Source: Sebastes aleutianus (Eukaryota; Chordata; Actinopteri; Perciformes; Sebastidae). Taken from it: a stretch of 64,000 nt of DNA. The notes under the pieces are model-generated. The model made no database searches. It was not told where the DNA came from and saw only the letters and a program-made list of their open reading frames with translations. Position 1 is the first letter of the stretch, and each line of letters begins with the position of its first letter. This document shows positions 24,717 through 37,601 of the stretch, piece after piece. The position numbers and the translations under genes were made by a program. Location: NCBI GenBank assembly GCA_916700875.1, contig CAKAKS010000067.1, positions 2,285,409 to 2,349,408 on the forward strand, read 5' to 3'.

Positions 24717-26569
24717 AGATCTGCTCCCACATTGTGTTGCACCTTGGCTTGCTGAACAACAAACATCCTTTGGGGAAAACTGCACTACGGACATTGGTAT
24801 AAGCACATTATAGCTTAGTAGTCAGTCAGTTGTTTTAGATGCTAAAAGATGTGGTCATTCCTCTATACCACTGCTAACAAATGCTGTCAGTCCTTGCCTT
24901 GCAAGTTTGTCACAATGTGTTCGGTGTCTCAGCCAGCTAAACTGTCGATCAACTCACTGGCCTAACCACACAGACTAAAAGGAGCATTTCTGATCTATCA
25001 AAGGCTTTTTTCTACCTTTCAGTAATATAAATGAAAGCTTTTGTGCTCAAGGTTGGACTTAAAATGGACCTTTTCTCTCTGCTCAATGCTACTGAATGAA
25101 AATTTAGTGAAGAAGTTTTTCTTTACAAATCAGAAGATGGAATTTTTCACCACCCACATACAGACATACCTGATAAGGACTGTACATAAGAATTCAAGAA
25201 AATAAAGAGGAATTTCATGAATTATGGCATTCTGAGCATACAGTACCAAGTTTGCTTTGGGCAGCTGTATCAGCTGACACAGCAAACACAACTGCATCCT
25301 CTTCACTTTACCTTTAGAGATAATCACACCAGCACAGTCAGCAAATGTTGGGCAGAACAGAAAAAGAACAGAAAGGCACAAAGTTCAGGAGCCACTTTCC
25401 ATGTCAAGAGAAAGCGCTAAATGAGATCTTTTGAGAGGGACGTCTGCAGTTAAGTGACCAGGAGCCGATATACCGAGCTTGCGTGTGACACCAAAATCAA
25501 TGATATCAGCAGATTTGGCAGCCGATAGACTGGAGCAGATGTGAGCAAAGGTTAAATGTCAAAGCACCGCAAAACATTCCCTGGTTGAGGGAGATCTTTA
25601 CGCAGCAGGATATGAGCATGTTGTCATGAGACAGAGCTTCCAGAAAGGTCAGAGGAAAACAGAGTCACAATGGGTGTAATTTCAGGCTGAAACAGCCCAT
25701 CAGATATGAACAAGTCTGCACATTGTCTTTACCACTACAGAAAATCCTTATTACAGTATCAACCAATGTAAGACATTTAGCAGATGATCTTAAAGCCAAA
25801 GAAGTGGGAATCCCCATTAAATACTGATTTGGTGATTTGCAGATATCTAGGTTAAAACTGGACGAAATAGGTTGAAAATCTAAAGTTTATGTCGAAAACA
25901 GTTCAGCTAAACGATCTAAACAGCTTTCATTTTCACTGACTGCATTTGTCTAGAACTTTCTTTCCAGAGTCTGACCCAGTCATCAATGTATCCAACCTCA
26001 GCAACCCTTCCTCATCAATATTGGTGATTTCCAGGTTTGAGTCAATTTAGGGCTTTTTACATTGTTTTCATACCTACAGTATGTAATGATAACCTGACAC
26101 ACCAGATGGTTTAACACAAGGAGCCATCTGAGAAGCCGTCGTTGGAAACTGTTTGGCAAAGGGCAAGCACTTTCAAAAAAGACTTGGCAGGAGATCGGAT
26201 GAACCATCTGTCAATCATACTCTTGCCAAAGCCAGTCAGGAAAAGAGCGAAAACATATTTTCCATTGAAAAAAAAGCCTTCAGTTCCACTCTTTGCTCTT
26301 CTTTCAATGACGAAATATTCTACAGTTCTGATATAACTGATGCCGTTGCATCATCATACGTTAACCTCTTCAGGAGCCGCCATTGTTGTTTAGAATGACC
26401 AGTCGCCTCTCTGTGTTGTTGCGTCACACACCTAAACCACGCCCGCCAACGCAGCTGTCAGTAGCTCCTCACTGGATGCCGATTGGTCCAAACAACTGTG
26501 GTATGGACACAAGCGCACTACTTGAAGCCTGACAAAATGGATTCTTGGGTGATATCGTGAGCATCCAGC
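24717..26569. other. Intergenic DNA, nothing recognised
   Basis: No coding exon is recognised; the scattered frames of 60-83 codons lack motifs and overlap on both strands. Confidence 0.45.
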
Positions 26570-26850
26570 AGCTGTGCAAGGTAGCCTAGAGCCTCATCCA
26601 CACTGTGACGTCAAGAGCGCGTGGCGGCTGCGTTACCTGTTGTTTTTTTTCCGGCGTCCGTGTTAACAGGTTAGAGCAGCCACACTGCCCGCGTGAGATG
26701 CACGGCTCGGCTGCATATCAGCTTTGTCTCCTCTAGTGATTCGATTCTATTTTTGACGCGATCCGCGAGGTTCACAGCAACAACAGACAATGAAAGTGAT
26801 CTATTGACTGTATATTAACATCATACCAGCAACATTACTACAGTTTCGAT
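26570..26850 (+). repeat. Dispersed repeat family M, copy 2
   Basis: Collinear with 19428-19680: CACACTGTGACG, GATTCGATTCTATTTTTGAC, ACTGTATATTAACATCATAC, CAGCAACATTACTACAGTTT. Its CpG-rich left part resembles a GC-rich repeat head rather than a gene promoter. Confidence 0.6.
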
Positions 26851-27348
26851 GTTTCTCTCTAATTAACTCAATCAAATGATGAAAGGAAAAAGAATGAAAC
26901 CTGTGACTGTCTCAAAATAGCTCATCCTGTCTCCCTGTTGGGCCAACCTGCTCTTATTGAGGTTTCATCATCTCAATCTAAATGAATCCAAAATACAATT
27001 TAAGCAACTATCACATGCATTCAACTAGTAGGTCTCCTCATGTTTTGTCTCTAATATTTCAGCAACATATGGTTATTTGTGCAGTTTTGCTCTGGTTGAT
27101 TCAGAACTGGAGTCTGATTAAAGCTGAGAAAAAAAAAGAGTCATATTCAAAGTCGTTGCATAAAAGGAAAATGCACAAGAATCTGCAAGAATCTGCAGCT
27201 TTGTTTATTAGACTAGACATGAGAGAAGAAAAAGTTTAAAGAGAGTACCACTGCACTGTCTATTTAAAACACATTTGAAGTCTGTTTCCCCACAATCTAT
27301 TGTGTGGAATTCCCTTCTTGGCAATTGTGAGTATCTCATAAATTCAGC

Positions 27349-27351
<3 letters not shown>

Positions 27352-27418
<67 letters not shown>
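27352..27418. repeat. (GA)n microsatellite
   Basis: About 33 uninterrupted GA dinucleotides. Confidence 0.97.
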
Positions 27419-27421
<3 letters not shown>

Positions 27422-27589
27422 TGGGGACGGGAAATGGAATTCAAAGAAAGGAGGAAACAACAAAAAAGAAAATCTATATTAATGTTAAAAAAAAGCTTTT
27501 AAATATCCAACATGAAGCTTTACAGCTGACTTGTGGTCCCAAAACACACAAACTACAGCACCCCCACAAAATAATTTCCCCACGACAGC

Positions 27590-28170
27590 TTTGGTGAACT
27601 GGATGGCTAATTTTGTTGTCCAACAATTGGCTGAGCTGAATGCTGGCAGAGGAAGAAGACAATGTAATTAGCCATTTTACTATCATGTCTGACCACAGGA
27701 AGCCTAATTGTTTCCGCTGACGGCACAGACAGCAGGTTGAGGGGAGAAACCGAACACCCATTTGTTACAGTCCTCCGTTAACATGGGGTTAAATGAAGAA
27801 AAAAAAAAAATCTATTACCACTTCAAAAGAAAGCAATATGATTTACATGCATGCAAATGGGGGGCAGCATGTTCGCAATTTAACCTTAAATGGTAATTAG
27901 AGTCTTTATGAGATGAGTGTGATAAGAGGTTTGGATCACATGTGAAGAGTATAATCCAATGCAATTACACAAAACGCAATGCATATTATGTGTCTCCTCC
28001 CTAAAATATGTAAAACACAGATTGGTTTGAGACCTAAAAAAAAGCCCACTATGCACTGCTAACTGATGCAGATTTTCACCATTACTGCTTCATAAATCTA
28101 ATCTCCATGCAGAACAGCCCACACAAACATCAATAAAAGCCACAGCAGGAATGGCTCGTCTAATCTGCAT
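27590..28170. other. Unique AT-rich tract, possible conserved non-coding element
   Basis: Repeat-free sequence with many TAATTAG, CAATTA and ATGCAAAT-like words. ATGCAAAT at about 27852 is an exact octamer (POU) site. The composition fits a vertebrate enhancer; conservation is not testable here. Confidence 0.2.
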
Positions 28171-28561
28171 CGGCTTTGTTCCCACCTTTGTCCGGCAGCT
28201 GGCCGTAGCTACCATTTTGATAGGCTATACATATTTAATTTTTTTATTTATATTACATTTTTAAATTTCAGAAATATTCATTTCAATTTAATTTTGTTTT
28301 TCTTTTATTTATTTATTCAGCAGTTGTAAGCTCCCGAAAAAATATGGCAAGTGGACCTTGAGTTGACATTATCTTGTCAAAATATTCAGTATTCTCATTT
28401 GTGATTATTTATATTTTGTAACATAGAATTTGGTACATATTGGACATGGTTATATTGTTTTCTATCCCATATAATAACGATTTTTTTATATGAATTTTCA
28501 CTTAAAGAGTAACTGGTATTTTTCAACCTTGACCCTACTTTCCCATTTTTTTGTGTCTTAT

Positions 28562-29791
28562 GCCGGGTACACACTACACGAGAATCAAGCTGATTTTGGG
28601 CCTGATTCTCCCTCCCAACGATCGTCAGCAAAGCCCTGATTTTTTGATGATTCTAAGGATTATCTTTCCAGATATTCCTGAGGTTTGAGGTATGTTAAGA
28701 GTGTTCTTTACATCCCCCGATTGGCATCAAGTTGGTCCTCCATTTCTGATGTCCATCTTACCACGGTCGCAATTTGCATTAGCTCATGCATTAGCTCATG
28801 CATTAGCTGAATCGTTAATTCTTCCTGCCCTTCGTCCGCCATGTTTGTTTACGCTAAAGTCACATGTGATCATAAAAGACTTTGCGAGATTTCCAGTTTT
28901 TTTTTTTGTCGGGACTCTTGTTGTTCATGAATGAATCCATTAGTGTGTGTTGTGCTGTTTTGGCCAAATCATTGCTCACCTACGACGAAGTATTAGGGCC
29001 ACATTGAGGGAAAAAATAAATCTGGGATTTCAAGAATAAAGTCATATTACGTGAATAAAGTTATAGGTTTACAAGAAAAAAAGTTGTAATATTATGAGAA
29101 TAAAGTCATAATATTATAAAGTAGTAATTTTATGTGTTATTTTAGAGGGGAAATAGTGTAAAAATGAGGAACGTAGAGCATCTTGTGAAATTACGTTAGT
29201 TTAGGTTTCACAAATAACTAAATACTTCATCTTTTGGCACATCAGCATCACGTTATCATCAGTATTAGGACCTTGAAAAGATTGTGCAAGAAACTGAGTT
29301 TATTCTGAAGAAAGAACCACATGGACCTGATGGGGAAACTGACTGTGGAGGAGGAAATTAATTTTTTTTCTCATAAAGTTATGACTTTATTCTCGTAATA
29401 TTACAACTTTTCTTTTCTTGAAATAGTATGAATTTATTCACTTTAAATTACGACTTTATTTCTCATAAAGTTATGACTTTATTCTCGTAATATTTCAATA
29501 TTTTTCCCGTAAAGTTATGACTTTATACTCGTAATATTACGACTTGTTTTTTCTTGAAATAGTAGGACTTTATTCACATTATTTAACATCATTTTTTCTC
29601 GTGATATTATGACTTTATTCTCGTAATCAAAGATTTTTTTTCCCCTCAAAGTGGCCCTAATATTCCATCGTACTCACCACACACTATAGGAACAAAACTG
29701 TTAACTTTAACAGAACATGTCATTATGTGTGGCGTCTCTCACATTTTCAACATCTGTTAAGATCTGAAAAATCTTTTAGTGTGGGCCAGCC
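28562..29791. mobile_element. Outer TIR element carrying a nested element
   Basis: Left end GCCGGGTACACACTACACG; right end, on the opposite strand, GGCTGGCCCACACTAAAAG. The two share the CACACTA-type terminal motif of fish hAT-like elements. The inner element at 28981-29672 interrupts it, leaving about 540 bases of outer sequence. No transposase frame. Confidence 0.45.
28981..29672. mobile_element. Nested TIR element rich in GAATAAAGTCATAA arrays
   Basis: Left end TACGACGAAGTATTAGGGCC and, on the opposite strand, right end TACGATGGAATATTAGGGCC form TIRs continuing for about 30 bases. A 6-base direct repeat CTCACC flanks both sides (28975-28980 and 29673-29678), consistent with a target duplication. 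The interior is made of inverted arrays of a unit like GAATAAAGTCATAATATTAC: plus-orientation copies on the left and reverse copies on the right, so the whole can fold back. Confidence 0.75.
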
Positions 29792-30520
29792 TTAACTAAC
29801 TGATGGGGACAACAACTTCTGAAACTGGTCCAGTATTGTGGGAGAACGCTGTAACCTCCAGTCAGGAAACGGGCTGCAAGGGGCAGTGAGCGGTGTCAAT
29901 GTAACGTCCACTAAAAGTGCTCGTTTTTGCCTCCGACAGGCTCAGATTGTTATAAAAAGTGTCTGACAACATTATGGAAAAAAACCCACAGAGAAATTAA
30001 ATGTTTTTCTTACCTTTCACTTGATTCTGTTTATTTGTTATTGTGTCCATGTCCCGCTCAAGGAGAAGTCTTGTTGTGAAATCTGAATATGGGGCAGTAG
30101 CAGGTCACAAGGTCACAGCACCCACAGGAACACCACCAGTCTCCTCAGCTCCGCGGCCTTGCAGCAGCTGGTTCAGCTTCCTCTACCTGTTGCCCCTCTC
30201 TCTCTCTCCTCGTCGTTGTTGTCCCTATTAGACACAAAAACATAGGAAAATAGGGTCACTATTTCTGACAGTAATTTGGCATATTTGTCCAAATGTTTTG
30301 CTCATCGATAGCATTTTAAGGGGAAAAAAGTCTTAAGCCTGAGTGTTTGGGACACTTTCCATCTGTAGAGCCACATAAGGACAACTGAAGCATAGCCTAC
30401 AGTATGCGATTGAAAAAGCTATCCGGGAAAACGTGCATGCCATAGTGGGAGAATCGTTAGCCGCAGTCTTGCTAGCGCCAAATCCCTGATTCAGCCTTTT
30501 GTTTCATTCGGTCCCTGCAG
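29792..30520. other. Intergenic DNA, nothing recognised
   Basis: No gene or repeat family recognised. Confidence 0.45.
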
Positions 30521-30714
30521 TCCGAGATAAGCTGGATGTGTGGGCTAAGCGCAGGCTAACCCTCTCAGCCATTACATGCTGTGACCGCTGGCCAAATCTG
30601 GACAATGACGGTCTGGTGGTTGGGTTCGCCATGTTTGGAGGACAGTGTGCGAAAACACTGGAGGCTGGATGGACAAAGATGTTAAAGGAGGATAGCAGAG
30701 AATATGAAGACATT
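30521..30714 (+). CDS. Candidate isolated exon, function unknown
   Basis: A 194-base open segment lies between an acceptor-like TTCGGTCCCTGCAG and a donor-like ATT|GTGAGT. One frame is fully open across it: two bases complete a codon, then 64 codons, including DKLDVWAKRRLTLSAITCC and TLEAGWTKMLKEDSREYEDI. I recognise no domain and no partner exon. The open frame continues past the donor, so openness alone is weak evidence. It could equally be unique non-coding DNA. Confidence 0.15.
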
Positions 30715-31487
30715 GTGAGTGTAATCCAATCAGGTCAACATTTCTGCACATTAGGCTGCCTTAATCAGGGGGAATCTTATCAGAAAACACGTCGCTCATT
30801 GCCCCGCTCGACTGCAAATAACACGGATTTTTTGCAAATTACAAAAAAAAAGAAACATTATAGTTTAAAGTAAGACCGGTATCATCTCCTAACTCGAGAT
30901 AAGTCTGCAGATTTGCTGTGGGTACTTGGAATCGATCATGCTGTCAACTCTGCAGCACAACGTTTTTACAACAGTGAGCACTTTTATTGATTGAAATCTC
31001 AGCGGCTCCACCGTAATTTTATTCAGCTCCTATCTTTCAACAGTGGCGAAAAACTTTGGGTAAACTGATAAAAGCTACTTTTCCGAGAGATAACATGACA
31101 AGAGCCAATCCCAACAGAGAATTGGAGAGAAACAGAGGCGAGATCCTGTCAGATATTGAAGTACGGCGTTGCATTTGTCTTAGATTTAGAATTTAAAAAA
31201 AACTTCTACAGCCTGAGAAAGAACCTCGGAAAGCCTCCAACCTCTTTCCCCGACGTCTTTTTTTTAACGTCTATATCCTAAAGCACGTGGCGGCATCAGT
31301 GGCAGCAGGAGGAGAAGAGCCGGGCTGATTCAGGCTTTGGGGCCTAGATGGACAGGGTTTGGCCTCAGGTCACTGACACCATGTTTTTCATTCGGAGCCC
31401 CTATCTTGGACACTCTCCAGTCTTTATTTTCCATTAGGAAGAGAAATGCCTGTGCAAGAAAAGTGGAAGCCAATAGAGAAAGAGGGC

Positions 31488-31522
<35 letters not shown>

Positions 31523-32639
31523 CGAGAGGGAGAGGAGGAGAGCAGACACGCCGAAGACAAAATGGCTTTCATTCGCACAGCAGTAGAAGGCCAGAGGTCC
31601 CTTATTTTTCCCTCACTGGTTCTTTCTCTTCATTTCTCGCCTCCTTTCATCTCTTCTGCGAGGCATATGGTTGTGCACGGCGCTTTCAAATCACATAAAA
31701 GATGTTTACACATGCTCCACAAGTCCCTGTGATAAGCTTGTTTTGTGGAATTGTATGCAAATCTACATAAACCCAGATCACTGCAGTGAGAAGAAATACT
31801 TTCATGAGCACACACGGTTGGGGACTTTACTTGTCAGGTTTCTCCAGCACACACACACACTTGCATAAACTGTAGGTGGCAAATATGAAGTGGGAAAAAT
31901 AATCTCTCATTCTGGTTATGAAGTGTGCGGAATTATGTGTGTTTAGCTCATATTTTGTGTATGTGTTTGCTGAGTGCAGGGCCGACGGCGTGCGGCGACA
32001 GTGATGAATAAGCATTATTAAACAGGAGACACAGGCCTGGCGGTGTCATTAATCTTCATCCCTACTGGCACCATCACAGAACCTCACTCCCTGTCCGCCC
32101 TCCCTGCAACATCTACACATCTCATTGTCAATAACACAAAAGGAAAGCAGAACCGGTTGTTCGGGTTCCGATTGGGTTTTTGTGGTGTGGCTACCGGACC
32201 CAAAATGGACCATCTGTCGGGTCAAAGGGAGACGTTAAGAAGTGATTAACATCCACGAGCAGTCAGATGACTGATGGGACAAAGAGAGAGGATGACACCT
32301 TGTCCAGTGGCTCAGAATTAATCACACTCTGCTGTGGGGTTGATCTACAAGTCTATTGTGGTGAATGAACCGGCTCTAAAGAGGAATGTGAACCTGTACG
32401 AGGAGGCTCGCTGACAGTTGAGTGTCGCACTGCGGCTTCTGACATTACACTTAAAAAAAGAGGATAAAGACGTTCCCTGTCTGGTCACCACCTCAACTGG
32501 AAATAAATACCTGGATGAACGGCAGCAGGTTGGAGAAAAAGAGATGAATCATCAAGCGGCCCTTTTTTTATCAGCACCTCAAATCAGCAGGTGGGAGGAG
32601 GAGAGGAAATAATGGAAACGCAGAGATACTTTAGTGGTC
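30715..32639. other. Intergenic DNA, nothing recognised apart from a microsatellite
   Basis: No recognised exon or repeat family; contains the CA tract at 31489-31519 and a short one near 31851. Confidence 0.45.
31489..31519. repeat. (CA)n microsatellite
   Basis: About 15 CA dinucleotides. Confidence 0.95.
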
Positions 32640-33250
32640 GCGGACTAGAAAGAAAATATATTCAGTCAATTCCCTTAAACACATTTGCATGCTCTGTCTC
32701 TGATCAAAGATATACTCCCACACGCTGTCGACCCATATGGTATATTTACTGAAAGTTAGGTCTGTTTAGTTCATTTATTAACTGTATTCTGAAAGAGAGG
32801 ATGAAACCGGTTTGCCATTGTGTTTCTTCTGCCTTATTCTACTTAAAAGATACTATTGCATAATTTGCCAAATGGAATTAAAAATAAATAAATGAAGAGA
32901 TGAAATAAACGCCAGTGAATGATTAATTTATCCACACTTCTATGATTAAAATCAAACTACATTAATTGCGAGACATTTTTGCCCCCTAGACGTAATTATT
33001 CTTTGGCAATACTGTATTAATATGTAAATGCAAAGGACATTTTCAATTAGTAAAAATCTATCAATCAAATCAGCCTGAAATGTTACAACACAATATGCAG
33101 AAATAGTTTAAATTTCACAGCATCATTAATTGATAAATATGCCCTAAAAACACATGATTCAACATAACAGTCAAAAGATTGAATTTGGAAGGATGGAAAT
33201 ATTCTATATTTTTGTTACTTCAGTACTAGTATGATGGTGTATATATGGAC
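32640..33250. other. Unique AT-rich tract, possible conserved non-coding element
   Basis: Dense in ATTAAT, TAATTG and ATTTGCAT-like words with no repeat partner in the window and no long frame. Such composition is common in developmental enhancers; this is a suggestion only. Confidence 0.2.
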
Positions 33251-33842
33251 AGCGTAGTTTATTTTACGTTAATCCCTAAATCTGAAGGCAACAGGACAAG
33301 ATTTTGGTATCGAGAGCGTTCTAATTTCAGTTTGTAGTCTGAGTGGTTTTGACCAATCACATTCGAGCAAGGCTTTGGTTGAATGCAGGTAAACAGTCCG
33401 CGTGGCGAGCAAAAAAGTCGGAGCGGATTGGCCGAACCGGCTAACAACTGTTTAGCTTTTTATTGGTTTAAAATTGTTTTTGTGAACTGGCTACGTTTGA
33501 AACAATCCGGTCGTACACGTCGTCTCTCAACTCCAACTCCAGTCTCGCATCTCAAGTTGCTAATCGGACTTTAAACAATGAGCATCTCATGGAAAAAGAA
33601 GTCTTGACCCAGATATCCGCTGGCTACACCGTAACCCGGAAATATAGCCCCCTTTACCCCCAGAGGATTATCTGTCGTTAGATTGATAGCAAATGGGCTC
33701 CGAGATTGATTTGAAATGTATCTCATGTCTCCATCCTGCTGCTGTAAATACTCGCTAGAGCACTAAATGTGTATTAATCCGCTGATGAAAATAGTTCCCA
33801 ATGAATGCATTATTTTCTCCTGTTTACTATAGTTCCCTGCTG
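33251..33842. other. Intergenic DNA, nothing recognised
   Basis: No gene or repeat recognised. Confidence 0.45.
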
Positions 33843-34359
33843 TTAAAGGTCCCATATTGTAAAAAGTGAGATTTTCATGTCTTTTATATTATAAAGCAGG
33901 TTTAAGTGCTATATAAATACTGTGAAAGTATCAAAACGCTCAATCCACAGGGAATAACACACAGCCCGTATTCAGAAATTTTGCGTTTGAAACAAGCCGT
34001 CAGGATTTCTGTCCATTTGTGATGTCACAAATCTACAATATTTAGACAATTTCACAGTTTTAAACGAAAACATTCTAAATGTGTCCCAGTGTATTTCCTG
34101 TGCAGTGTATGTGAATAACATCAGCTGACAGGAAGTAAACAAGGACCCAAACTGTTTCCTAGCAACGCAATTCTGTTGCCATGCCGTTTAAATGCGCTAA
34201 AACAGAGCGTTTCAGACAGAGGGTAAATACAGGTATATTTAGGCAGACAGTATGAGAAAAAAAATGTGTTGTTTGAACATTAAAGCATGTAAACATGTTC
34301 TAGTAGAAACCCAAAATACAAGTATGAACCTGAAGATGAGAATGATATGTCCCCTTTAA
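33843..34359 (+). mobile_element. MITE-like element, family C, copy 1
   Basis: A 517-base element from TTAAAGGTCCCATATTGT to GATATGTCCCCTTTAA, with TTAA at both ends and inverted GGTCCCATAT / GGGGACATAT termini. Interior words (CTAGTAGAAACCCAAAATAC, GCGTTTCAGACAGAGGGT) reappear reversed in the copy at 47788. Non-coding. Confidence 0.75.
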
Positions 34360-36240
34360 AGGAAACTAGCCTTATAAAACATATTTATATTTGTGATATT
34401 TGTGACCCATTTGTAAATCGTTCCTGCTGATTTACATTTTCAGCAGTAGTGAATGGGCTTTAGGATTAAGCCACAGACAGTGTAGAAAAGTCAGAAAGTA
34501 TTGAGAGACGCATTGATGATTTTTCGAGGAATTTGTTGACAATAAAAAAATACAAAACGACACCAGCCTTATCCTTCAACTGTCGGTAGCTCTTTGATGT
34601 TATCTACAAACCACAAGAAGCAATGAATCTTTTGCCCTCTCTCTCTCTCACACCATCACTCTCAGCTTATATGCATATGATCATTACTTTCAGCACCTCT
34701 AGCAGATGGTCACCAACAGCGGCGCCTCCCTCCACAGGTGGTGGTACTTTCCTCTTCGCTCACCTTATCTCCTCTGCCCTATGATCACACAACATCTGGT
34801 TCCACCGTACACACACCGTATACTTGTCTCTGTCTCATAAAAACTGTGGCCTGGACCCCGAGGTCATTTCCTTTATTTGCCATATTTTTCTGCCCGTTTA
34901 CTGGATGGTGAAAATTAGGACAGGAAACAGCAGGAGAGGTAAAAGGCAACAGAGCAGCACAAGGTCAGACTCAGTATGACCTCCAGGAGCCACGGCAACA
35001 GCGGACCAAGAGGTCATCTGAGCAGCGAGAGACCGAGCCGTCAATCAACCATGCAGCCAGAATCTAACCTCAAACTGAGTATGCAAAAGAGTAGCTCTTT
35101 TTCAAACAGTTCAAACCAGCAAGCCACTGAACTTATTTAGAATTTGAGATGAAATAACAGCAGTCAGAAGCAACAGTCAATGAGAACAGATCTTTGAACT
35201 AAACAAAACAATTTCAACAGCAAAGTATATTTTCCACCTCTAATATCAGCATGCACTCTGGCAATATGAAAATGTAAAGAGAATTCTCCTACAAAAGGCC
35301 AAATAGGTCATGCAAATACAACTTCAATTTACATATAAACAGCTGGATGTACCGTGTATCCTTCAGCCACGAGGTTCTGGGAAGCTTTAACATTTTCTCC
35401 GCACCATTGCCTCCAACGCACATAACTATTAATTTCTTGTTCTCAGCGATTAAAATGATTGAGTGAAATTCAGGTGATCATCATTCAGGTGTAGTAATTG
35501 CAAAGTTGCAATATCATCCATTCCACAAAGCCTGAACCAACAACATCATTAACTACAAAATGTAATGCCAGATGCATTTGAGAATCATTAAACGTCAAGT
35601 CTTTAGCAATTGCAGCACACGGTACACATGAGCTGCATTTAACTGTTCAGAGTTGAACGTTCAAATTGGAACACAGGGAACATTTGCAGACGTTACAATC
35701 TCAGTAGGTTTGACGAAATGTTTATTTTGTCAATGTTAAGTTCAGTTTCCCTAACAAACATGAAATTACACTGCCACTCCACCCACTTCTAGATACAATG
35801 AAACAATCACCTCCTCCTCCACCTCATTTGCAGAGAACAGCAGCTGTGGTGAGTTTGACTGATTGGAGTTGGTTGGATACCAAAAGCAAACTTAAGGCAC
35901 TTCCATATGTAGGAGGAGCAGCAATATTGAAGTTGTAAGGCATTTTTAAGGTTTAAAAACCCTCCAAAACAACCAGTTTTGACGTAGATCTTCATCTGTG
36001 TTCAGCAGGAAGCACATTATTGACCTTTTCGTGATGACATCATAGGGGGTGTGTCTTAATTGAATGGTTGGGAAAACCGGTGGAAGATGATCGGCCCAAT
36101 TCCAATCCAGTCGCTATACACCCTCCCATTTGTAGTCACACTCACAGCTCAGTGAAGCACCCTTCTTTAAGGTGGAGGGTATCATCAATACAGCGGCCAC
36201 TTCAGGACGAACTTCCCTCTCTCCGGCAAGGAAATAAATA
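34360..36240. other. Intergenic DNA, nothing recognised
   Basis: No coding exon or repeat family recognised. Confidence 0.45.
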
Positions 36241-36560
36241 TCAGAATCAGAAATACTTTATTGATCCCCGGGGGGAATTGAGTTACGTTTTGCTCCCGTT
36301 CTAAAATATAAATATATAAAAATAGAGAAATTATAAGAAAATATAAATAAGAAAAATATATAACGACAGTGAAAATGATAATACTGAAAAATAGGATCTA
36401 TGCAAATAATATAAATGCATGCATTTATAAAAATGCAAGAATAGTGTAAAATAAGAATATATGTTTAACGCCGGAGTAAACCAGATTATTGCACAGCTGA
36501 ATTATTGCACTGTTAAATCAGTATTGCACAGCTGGAGATATAATACATTATATAATAAGA
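36241..36560 (-). repeat. LINE/SINE 3'-end remnant (ACTTTATTGATCCC type)
   Basis: ATCAGAAATACTTTATTGAT then CCCCGGGGGGAATT is a common fish retroposon 3' end read on the opposite strand. It is followed by AT-rich decayed sequence. A short relative (ATTACTTTATTGATCTTAGT) occurs at about 61136. Confidence 0.45.
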
Positions 36561-36612
36561 ATAATCTTTATTTGTATAGCACCTTTTCTAAACAAAGTTA
36601 CAAAGTGCTTGT
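36561..36612 (-). repeat. Retroposon 3'-end remnant (CTTTATTTGTATAGCACC type)
   Basis: ATCTTTATTTGTATAGCACC then TTTTCTAAACAAAGTTACAA is another widespread fish retroposon tail in reverse orientation. Only this end is present. Confidence 0.45.
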
Positions 36613-37142
36613 GTAACCAAGTCTAAATATGCCTTTAACAATAACTAAAAAAAATAAATCTCTGTGGGATTACCACAGTAAATCTTTAAGTGATATCCTG
36701 GTTCGAGGATAAGACAATGTATTTACACTGAATATCTTATTGGTCTTTGGCTGTAGATAATGATTGACTTCACTCAGAGAAATAATACACAGACACACAA
36801 TAATTATTTTTCTGTACCAATATTATTGAAAATTTCAACAATCAACCCCCACATTAACTCAGAATGAAAAATAATAACAAATGAATAAATACAATTAAAA
36901 TAAAAAATCTGGCCAGAACATGTTGAAGTTTTGCTGCAGCTTTAGTCTCTTCATTTAGTTGTGCACAACTACAATCCTTATTTTAGTTTAGTCCAAAAGT
37001 CATTTTAGAGGTGGTCTTCCCAATCCCAAATGATGGAAAGATCTTACATTACAGCCACGGTCGCTCCTGGCTTTAGGAATCTATGTAGAGTGGAATGGCT
37101 CCTCTCCTCCTTCACACCACGACACCTCTCTCAATGTCCGGG
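36613..37142. other. Intergenic DNA, nothing recognised
   Basis: AT-rich, no gene recognised. Confidence 0.45.
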
Positions 37143-37288
37143 CTATTTCAACAGAATAACGCTTTCAGACACCACGTTGTAATATCCCCAGGTCTGGATC
37201 TTATGTTCCTTTTCTTACAGAGAGCTAACTTATCGTCTTCTCCCTCTACAGCATGCATCGAAAAAGAGAAAACACACTGCGCAGCTCT
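37143..37288 (+). repeat. Direct repeat, uninterrupted copy
   Basis: Runs from CTATTTCAACAGAATAACG to CACTGCGCAGC. It matches 37602-37648 plus 38604-38698 almost base for base, with only small differences. This copy keeps the junction ATATCCCCAGGTCTGG, which is split in the other copy by a 950-base insertion. Confidence 0.85.
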
Positions 37289-37450
37289 TAGCTACAAACA
37301 GGCTAGACTCCAACACATTACACCTTCATACATGTTAGCTAAAAGTCAAACTTAACCACGGTAAAATCATTAAACACTGACCACATAACTATAAAATCTT
37401 AACTAATAGTATGCAACAACAGTTAGCATAAATGTCATACATTGAAAGAC

Positions 37451-37485
<35 letters not shown>
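37451..37485. repeat. (CA)n microsatellite
   Basis: About 17 CA dinucleotides between the two direct-repeat copies. Confidence 0.95.
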
Positions 37486-37487
<2 letters not shown>

Positions 37488-37601
37488 TCTCCAAGACAAG
37501 CGGTGCGGCTAATCTGAACGTTTGTATTCACTACAATTGTACGGTAACATTTAGTTTTAAACTAAAAAAAAATGACAGTTAAACAAGAAATATGAGCTTA
37601 C

